Source of the DNA: Paraburkholderia phytofirmans OLGA172
GTDB lineage: Bacteria > Pseudomonadota > Gammaproteobacteria > Burkholderiales > Burkholderiaceae
Length of the DNA: 64,000 nucleotides
Direction of reading: 5' to 3'
Assembly: GCF_001634365.1 (NCBI RefSeq)
Contig: NZ_CP014579.1
Span: 2,666,001 to 2,730,000, forward strand
Part shown: positions 52,458 to 60,200 of the stretch, in pieces
Layout of the letters: every line of letters begins with the position of its first letter
Numbering within the stretch: the first letter of the stretch is position 1
The notes under the pieces: model-generated
What the model was told of the DNA's origin: nothing
Database searches by the model: none
What the model saw: only the letters and a program-made list of their open reading frames with translations
Position numbers and translations under genes: made by a program

Positions 52458-52526
52458 TTGTAACTCCGAATAATTGAGCGAATAGATGACTCAATCATAT
52501 GCTGCATCGCCGCAAAAATCAATATT

Positions 52527-52550
52527 CCGTATGTAGTATATCAGTACACG
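52527..52550. promoter_or_regulatory. Operator half-site between gntR and the MHS transporter gene
   Basis: CCGTATGTAGTATATCA (52527-52543) differs by one base from the left part of the palindrome near frc; the right arm (GTACACG) is diverged. It lies about 70 bp upstream of the small membrane-protein gene and 280 bp upstream of the transporter. The 371-bp gap 52458-52828 is otherwise featureless. Confidence 0.5.
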
Positions 52551-52828
52551 TCGATTTTAGGATGGCATGTTCAAGGTAGCACGAGCGACCTGCGGACGAC
52601 TCCTCCGCGTGCCCAAATCAAACCGGCGAAGCTCCGTGTAAACGCGCAAAACGCGCGCTATGCGCGCAGCTGCGTCCGATGATCGCGCAATTTCACCTAA
52701 TGCAGATTGTGGGAACGGCTTCCCATCATTAACCTTCGGGAATCCTGTGATGGGCCTGCAGCAGCCACTGCCCTGCATCTGCCGCGCGCTTCCAGACAGC
52801 ATCCCGAGAATCCGAAGGAGACACCGTC

Positions 52829-54157
52829 ATGAGTATCACCCTCCCGAAAGCGCCGAAAATGGCCATCGCCGACAGCCGCACGGCGCGCAGCCGGGCGCGC
52901 AAGGCGGCGCTTGGCAGCTTCGTCGGCGCCGTGGTCGACTGGTACGACTTTCTGCTGTACGGCATCGTCGCCGCGCTGGTCTTCAATGCCGAGTTCTTCC
53001 CGAAGGTCAGCCCGGCGATGGGCACGCTCGCCGCATTCGCGACGTTCGGCGTCGGCTTTCTGTTCCGGCCGCTCGGCGGCTTCGTGTTCGGCCACTACGG
53101 CGACCGGCTCGGACGCAAGCGCATGCTGGTGCTCACAGTAATGATGATGGGCCTCTCCACCGCGGCGATCGGCCTGCTGCCGGCCTTCTCCAGCATCGGC
53201 TGGTGGGCGCCGGTGCTGCTCGTGACGTTGCGCGCGATCCAGGGCTTCGCGGTAGGCGGCGAATGGGGCGGCGCGGCGTTGATGGCGGTCGAAAGCGCGC
53301 CGGAGAAGAAAAAGGCGTTCTACAGCAGCGGCGTGCAGGTCGGCTATGGCGTGGGTCTCGTGCTCTCGACCGGGCTGGTCGCGATCATTAGCCGCTCGAT
53401 GGACAACGCGTCGTTCCTGAACTGGGGTTGGCGTCTGCCCTTCCTGTTCAGTGTGGTGCTGGTGCTGATTGCGCTGTGGATCCGCTCGAGCATGGAAGAA
53501 TCGAAGGAGTTCGTCGAGAAGGTCGGCGAGCACGGTGAGCGCAGCGTGCGGCTGCCGATCGTCGAGGCATTGCTGAAACACCCCAAGGCTTTCCTGCTGA
53601 TCATCGCGCTGCGCCTTGCCGAGCTGTTCACGATGTATATCGTGACGGCATTCGCACTGAACTACTCGACAGCAAATCTGCACATGCCGCGCGAGTTCTT
53701 TCTCACGATCGGCCTGCTGGTCGGCGCCGTGAGCTGCGTGACGATTCCTTGCTTCGCGTGGCTTGCTGACCGTTTCGGCCGCCGGCGCGTGTATATCGTC
53801 GGCGCGCTGGTCGGCATGTTCAGCGCGGTGCCCTTTTTTCTCGCTCTCGAGGCCCGCTCGACAGTGTGGATCGTGATCTTCGCGGTGATGCTCGCCAACG
53901 TTGCCCACGACATGGTCGTGAGCGTGCAGCAACCCATGTTCACCGAACTGTTCGGCACCGAGTATCGCTACAGCGGCGCGGGCGTCGGTTATCAAGTGGC
54001 GAGCGTGGTCGGCGGCGGTTTCACACCGTTTATCGCGGTGGCGCTGGTCAGCTTTGCCGGCGGCTCCTGGCATCCGGTAGCGGCCTACCTGGCGATCGGC
54101 TGCCTGATCTCGGTGCTGGTGGCGGCGAAGATGAAGACCGGGCGCACGGTCGACTGA
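52829..54157 (+). CDS. MFS transporter, metabolite:H+ symporter (MHS) family
   Basis: The 442-residue protein has 12 predicted helices and the MHS signatures: ALGSFVGAVVDWYDFLLYGIVAAL at the N-terminus, GHYGDRLGRKRMLVLTVMMMG (motif A) and RAIQGFAVGGEWGGAALMAVE. MHS carriers import organic acids such as citrate, dicarboxylates, shikimate or proline/betaine. It lies next to the GntR-frc-FAH genes with a related operator upstream, so it may import their dicarboxylate substrate. Confidence 0.9.
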   Translation: MSITLPKAPKMAIADSRTARSRARKAALGSFVGAVVDWYDFLLYGIVAALVFNAEFFPKVSPAMGTLAAFATFGVGFLFRPLGGFVFGHYGDRLGRKRMLVLTVMMMGLSTAAIGLLPAFSSIGWWAPVLLVTLRAIQGFAVGGEWGGAALMAVESAPEKKKAFYSSGVQVGYGVGLVLSTGLVAIISRSMDNASFLNWGWRLPFLFSVVLVLIALWIRSSMEESKEFVEKVGEHGERSVRLPIVEALLKHPKAFLLIIALRLAELFTMYIVTAFALNYSTANLHMPREFFLTIGLLVGAVSCVTIPCFAWLADRFGRRRVYIVGALVGMFSAVPFFLALEARSTVWIVIFAVMLANVAHDMVVSVQQPMFTELFGTEYRYSGAGVGYQVASVVGGGFTPFIAVALVSFAGGSWHPVAAYLAIGCLISVLVAAKMKTGRTVD

Positions 54158-54178
54158 TTCTTGCCGATGACTATTGCG

Positions 54179-54218
54179 GCGGGCCGGCCTGGCGAAGGTG
54201 CCAGTGCCGGCCCGCTTT
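54179..54218 (+). terminator. Terminator after the MHS transporter gene
   Basis: GCGGGCCGGC and GCCGGCCCGC form a 10-bp stem extended by CTGGC/GCCAG, followed by TTT. It separates the transporter from the convergent giant gene. Confidence 0.65.
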
Positions 54219-54240
54219 GCTGCCGGAAGGCCGGCGACGG

Positions 54241-57200
54241 CTAAAGCGGCGCGATATAGATGTAACGTCCGCCGCTCTGGTCCTGAATTTCCTCAATCCT
54301 TCGCCCCGGCGACAGCAGCTTCAAGTCATTCCACACCTTCAGCTTCGCCCTCAAAAAGGCACTTTCGTAACCAAAAGCCTGTTTCATTAAATAATTGTAC
54401 GCATAGTCACCACGCTGTTTAAATAGATCGACACCGACTTCTAACTTCATGGGAATTCTGAGGACAGAGCCGGGCAAAATTTCCTTATCGTAATCCACCG
54501 TTTCTTCGAGCCGTTCGATCAAGATATCCGAGTTAACCGGAATTCGGTTGACGTCAAAGCTCTCAAGTAAATCGACGTTCACGAATGCCAGTTGCCTGAC
54601 ATAATTCGTCGAGCCAAGCCTGGACAGCGCTACAGATTTTAAAGTCTCTCCATAACCTACCCTGTAAAGATTATGGAGCTCCACCTCCGCGCCCGCCATG
54701 ACAAGCACGCTGCCATCCATCTGGCTTATCGAAATGCGTCCGCTATTCGTTGGATTTTTTAAATTCTTCGCCGCCAGATTAAAATCCTGAACCTCACTGC
54801 CGTAGACTATATTGGCCACCTCACCAATACTCAGGTTACCTGACATCACATGGGTAAATTTACCATTTCTGTACATCAAATAGACGCCCTGACCGACGTA
54901 TATGTTTTGCGGATCTTTTATGACAATCTTCGGCTGCGCAACTACCGGTTTTCCGGGGACGCTTTCATCAACCACCCTGTCGCTAATCTTCACCCAGTAT
55001 TCCGCTGTGCCCCAATTGAGCTGTTCATAATCATGGATTGACAAGATATCGCCAGCCGCGGCGTAGATCTCCAGATATTCGCCCGAAACTCTGGCAATTG
55101 CACCCTGCACGGTCTCTTCAATCGTTCCACTCCCGGTGTCTAATGTTAAGAGCGTGACCAGGTGAGTTATCATGCGACCTTCGACATGCGCCGGGCGGGG
55201 TGTGTCCAGGTCACTATTTTCGCCAGCCAGGATATTCGCAGCCGAGTCCATTTTTTGCGCCCCCCGCGTCAGCTTCGCCGTGTCGGCAAGCTCACGGCAG
55301 ACACAAATATGCACACGCTTATATTTCAACCCGGTTTTAGACACGCGAGCCAGAATCTGCTCGATTGACATCTCCTCGCCGGTTAAAGACAATATATCCG
55401 TGCGGCTCGCTCCGCGAGCCGCCGAGCCATCGAGCAAACTCAATCTTTCAGTGTCGATATAATCTGGCACGTAATGCGAGAATTCGTATTCTGAAATTCC
55501 GCTTATGACCGCTGCGTCAGCAGCACCAAGATGCATCTCACTCGAATAAACAAGCGACGGTTCAGGCATATCCGCTCCGTCGGCATAATATCCTCTGGAA
55601 TGGTGCATTGACTCGAACTCATTCGGCTTAAATCCCGCGATATTTGCTGCCCCTCCATCTGGCGAACTCGAGGTCTGCTTATTGGCAGCCGCAACCAGAT
55701 CTGGATCGAGTATCCTATACGTGCCGGGCGCGTAGAAAATCAGTTTCTTTCCAGACTCGCTTGTCGTACTTGGCGCGGTGCTATTACCCGGCAAGCCTCG
55801 TGTCCGCATCCGCAAGACACCAGCGTGCACGACCAGGTCTTCCGCCTGATTCTGAAGCGGCTTTTCGCCTTTTCGCCAGGATGTCACATGCGCAGCATGT
55901 TCATCGATTGCCGCATAACCGAGGTGGAAGTCCTCCCCCGTCTCCAGAATCAGATATTGCCTTCGGTTCGCAGCCACCTGCGATCCCATTGCCAATTCCT
56001 GAACGACACCAGAGGCCGCAGGCAGGTCCTTCGGAAGCGGATTCGGCGGGTTGCTCCCTACAGGGGGGAGCCCGCTCAACACATCCTCGTCCGCTGGGGT
56101 CAATGCCCTGAAACCAGGTTCGTTCAGGCGAAGCCGATGGATTGCGTATAGTGTCCTTGCCGTTCGACCATTACCGTCCCCATACGGATGGGTGCGCACA
56201 AGCGTGGCAAATAACTGATCCCCCGCATGCTCGGGGTCGGCGACCATCTTCTCAACCTGTTTGACAAAAAGGCTGTCGCCCACATCCAGACTCATGAAAA
56301 GCGAATTGTCCGCGGTTCGGGCCTTACGGTAAGTCACGCCCGCAGGAGGACGGTAGACGCGGTCATGCACTTTGCCGATCGTCACCGGATCAAACAGATC
56401 TTCGTTCTTGAAATCCGCAATGACGCGCTTTATTTCATCGATCTCGTTACTGCGGGAGCGGCTGCTCTTCAGAATCCACTTCGCCGCCGCGGTTTCGGGG
56501 GACTCGGCGTCGATCGGATCCCGAACGAGGTCCGGGGGGGACCTGGTTAACGAATCGAGATGAGCGTGCGCCTCAAGGTAACGTCGAATATCGCGAGCGA
56601 TGCGTAGCCGGACTTTCTCGACGTCGACCGCCGGCGTAGTCCCCCATGAAAATCTCGTTTTTCGCTCGCCCTCGAAATCAAATTGCAAACTATTCCGGAT
56701 GGAAAGTTCCACAGTATTTTTTCCCGCAAGGTAGGAGAGCTCGCGAGCTTCCGGCAATTGCATTGCGTATCTAATCAGATTGTCTATTTTCCCTTCGTCA
56801 CTTGCTCGTTTCCACGCCATGTTCCTGAACGAATCCCGTACTGCGTAGCCCATAGTTACCGTGGGGCCCGGGATCATTTCAACATTGAAATCGAACAGAA
56901 ATTCAATTCCCTCACTCCGCACTCTGGATTGCGTCCAGAATTTGAACGCCCTCTCAAAGTCGGCAAATTTTTGCGGATTTTTTTTGAAATGCGACAGGTA
57001 GTGAATAAAGGTCGCGTAAGAGTCGGCATTTTTGGCCGCCGCATCTCCGGGCTCGGAAGCAAGCTTCGCCAACGCAGTCAAATCATGTTTTTTATCGGGT
57101 CGTTTGATACCGATATATGCATTATCAACCGCGCACAGGCCGCCAGCATTGTCGACCGCATGCGTCATTTCATGAACAATGACTCTTCCCATATAATCAG

Positions 57201-60200
57201 ATCCAAGATCGTCCCGGCTCTTGAGAAAGTCAACGCCATTCTCGTACGCGTTCATATACTTTACATTGATCCCGCGATCTGAAAAATCTGAGTACTGCAG
57301 GGTATCGAGTTCCGCCACGGTCTCCGTGCTCACACGCGGAGAACCGTCCGGATTCTTTCCGACTTTCAAATTAAAATAGTCAACATGTTTACCCGGATCA
57401 AAACGCTCGACCCTCTTTTTTATTAAGGCAATCTTTTCGGTTAATTGCCCGACGAGCTGGGGCCGAATTAATTCATCCGACCATTTACTCCCCCACAAGG
57501 CTTCCGCAAGTTTTGCCGTCATTGCGTCATCGCCGCTCGCTCTTAAAGATTGCCTTACCAGATCGAGTTGCTCCAGCGCACGCACCTTACCTTGCCTCAT
57601 GAAATCCTCCATGCCACGCAAATTCGCACCGTCGAGATGCAACTGCCGCAACTGCACCGGCGCGCCGCCTTTGCCCGCAAGGTCGAGATGGCGCACCAAC
57701 CGCCCTGAAATTTCGCGGCGAATGGGCGGCGCATATCCTGTTGGATTCGCCGGATCGACAACGCGCCACGTGTTCGCGTCCACGTCTTTTTTCACCCAAT
57801 AGACGCTTCCGTCAAGGTCCCTCATATAGCGTTTGCCATCCGGATCTGCGCCTGACGCATAAGCGCGATCCACGTCGGAACTCATCCCCTCCAGATCGAC
57901 TTCCACTCGCCATCCCCGGTTCAATCCGGCGTAATTCTGCAGATCGGACTCGAACCAGGCAGGTGCGTTGAGAACGATGGTCCCGGGCTCTGTTTTATCT
58001 ACGTCAAATAAATAATCCATGCGCCCGAACTGCTTCGCCTCGTCAAGACTCGGAAAGTCTTTATATCTGACGAGCACTCCCTTCAACTGTTCCCGGGTCT
58101 TTTCAAACCATTCCTGCTCCAGTAACACGGCGTCCTTGATAACGTGACGGCCGCTTACCTCGAATAAGGTGGGATCGACAACGTACATCACCTTGTCAAT
58201 CTCGCAGACCACCGCAAGATGACTTACCCGCGAGTCTGGAGCGAGACGACTCCAGGCGTTGATGGATCTATATCGAAGCACGATGTTTTTATCGCGACAT
58301 AACTGGCTCAGCTCAAGCGGAATCCGCGCGCCACTTTCGCCGGGAATGGAAGACGGATCCGGGAAAGGCTGGAGCAGGTTTTTCAAGCGCTCCCCTGCAT
58401 CGAATGAATTTTGCCACCCTGGCGATAACAAGTGATCGCGCAGGACAGGATCATTCTGGACAATATTCTCAAGCGCATTGATTTTCGCAACAACGTCGGC
58501 GTTCTTTTCCACGCGAACTTCATTGCTTATGTCCCTGACCAACTCAAGAGAGCCGGGATATTCACCTTGACTAACCGGTTTTGGAAGATCCACTTCATCA
58601 AGCCATCTGCCAAATTTTCCGTTCGCCATTTTTGTTGCAAAGCGACGATACGCTGCCGACGAGCCTATCCTTCTAAAAAATCTACCCAACAATTCTGGGG
58701 CCGCCTCGCTTGCACCCTCGATCCCGACACCAAGAGCCAGCTCGAGCATATGTCCATTCTTCTCATCCGGGTCGTCCGCAATGAGGATCTTGCCGATAGC
58801 AGGTATTCCCGCCGCGGCCGCACTGATAGCGATCGCTGGCAATGCGCTCAACGGAGCAGTCAGAAGTTGGATGAAAAAGCCCAGGACATCCAGCCAACTG
58901 AGAATCCTCCCCCACATGATCTCGCTTTCCGACTTGGCCAATGCGTCGGCCTCATTATATAACCTCTCGGCAAATTTCCTGAAAAATGAAATATCCGAAT
59001 GGTCAACAGAATGGTATGTGATTGCATTGGAAGTGTGATCGTCTTCATCAAAAGAGATCGGAAAAATCACCCCTGCCCCGTAACCACCATTTTCATACGC
59101 CCAGTTTGCCTGCGGATCGATAGAATGTCCCAGGAGCCATTCTCGAACATCACGATCACGCCGAATTTTTTCCCGCACGCCGAGAATTGAATCAAAAACT
59201 TTGATCGTATTATCGACAAGAGAGATTATCTTAAATTTTCCATCCAGATCTTCGAATGCAAACAATCCCGCCAATTCGTATCCGGAGTATTTCATTGCAC
59301 GAAGGCGAAGCCCGTTGTCTATTAATGGCTGCACTTTGGCGAGCGTGATTGCGTCGAACGCGCTCTTCAACGTTGGATCCTCTCTCGCATCCAGTACCTG
59401 TCGCTGATATGACGTCTGAAAATCAAATTCAAGAAGGAATTTGACCAGTTCTGTAAATTCCGGATCAGACACACGCATATTCTGGCGCGATCTCAACTTC
59501 GTGAAAGCGATCTGTCCCAGCATATACTCAGCCGTCTTTTCACGACGACCGCCGGGCCGCGATGCGACTATTTCTGTCGTCGTAACGGATACGGTTGTTT
59601 CGAAGTTAACGTCTTTCGTTATGCTCAGTTCCCACGCTTTTTCCTTAATTAACTTGTCTGCGAACGCTACGATCCCATCGAGATTCGCGCCCTTCAACGT
59701 CGCCACGTGCTTCTGAACCACGTCTATATTTGACAAAATCTTATATATCCAACTCACCTCCTCTCGCATATTGAGCAGCGGCGTTTTCAGAGCGCTTTCA
59801 ATAACATCAGGCCAATTTATCTCCGCGTGACCATCGTAATATGAATGCTTCAGGTGGACGCCCAGAATGATCTGCTCAAGACTAAACATCGCAACCTGGG
59901 CATTGGGTCCGTCCTTGTATGTCACGGGAATTATTATTTTCTTCCTGGCCGCGTCGCCCAGTATCTCCTCGCAGCGCTCCGTAATAAACTGTGACTTAAG
60001 CCTGCCCGGCAGGTCGCCTGGATAGATGAAGTCATGACTACCCGTACTCCCGAGGTCTTTTGAGGCCTGTCGCAGATATTCGACAAGTTTGGTGTACCTC
60101 TCCACCGAATCGCTATCTTTCGACCCTCCGTGACCGGTATCGGTACTGGCTCTGGCATCCGCTCTTTTTTCCCAGGAAAGCTGACCTTTCGCATATATCA

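Noticed and set aside
52697..54073. A 458-codon minus-strand frame opposite the MHS transporter
   Set aside because: His/Arg/Gln-rich shadow of a clear membrane transporter gene.
49867..54157. A complete oxalate degradation operon
   Set aside because: Only the CoA-transferase is clearly of the oxalate type; oxalyl-CoA decarboxylase is absent from the window, so the pathway is not claimed.
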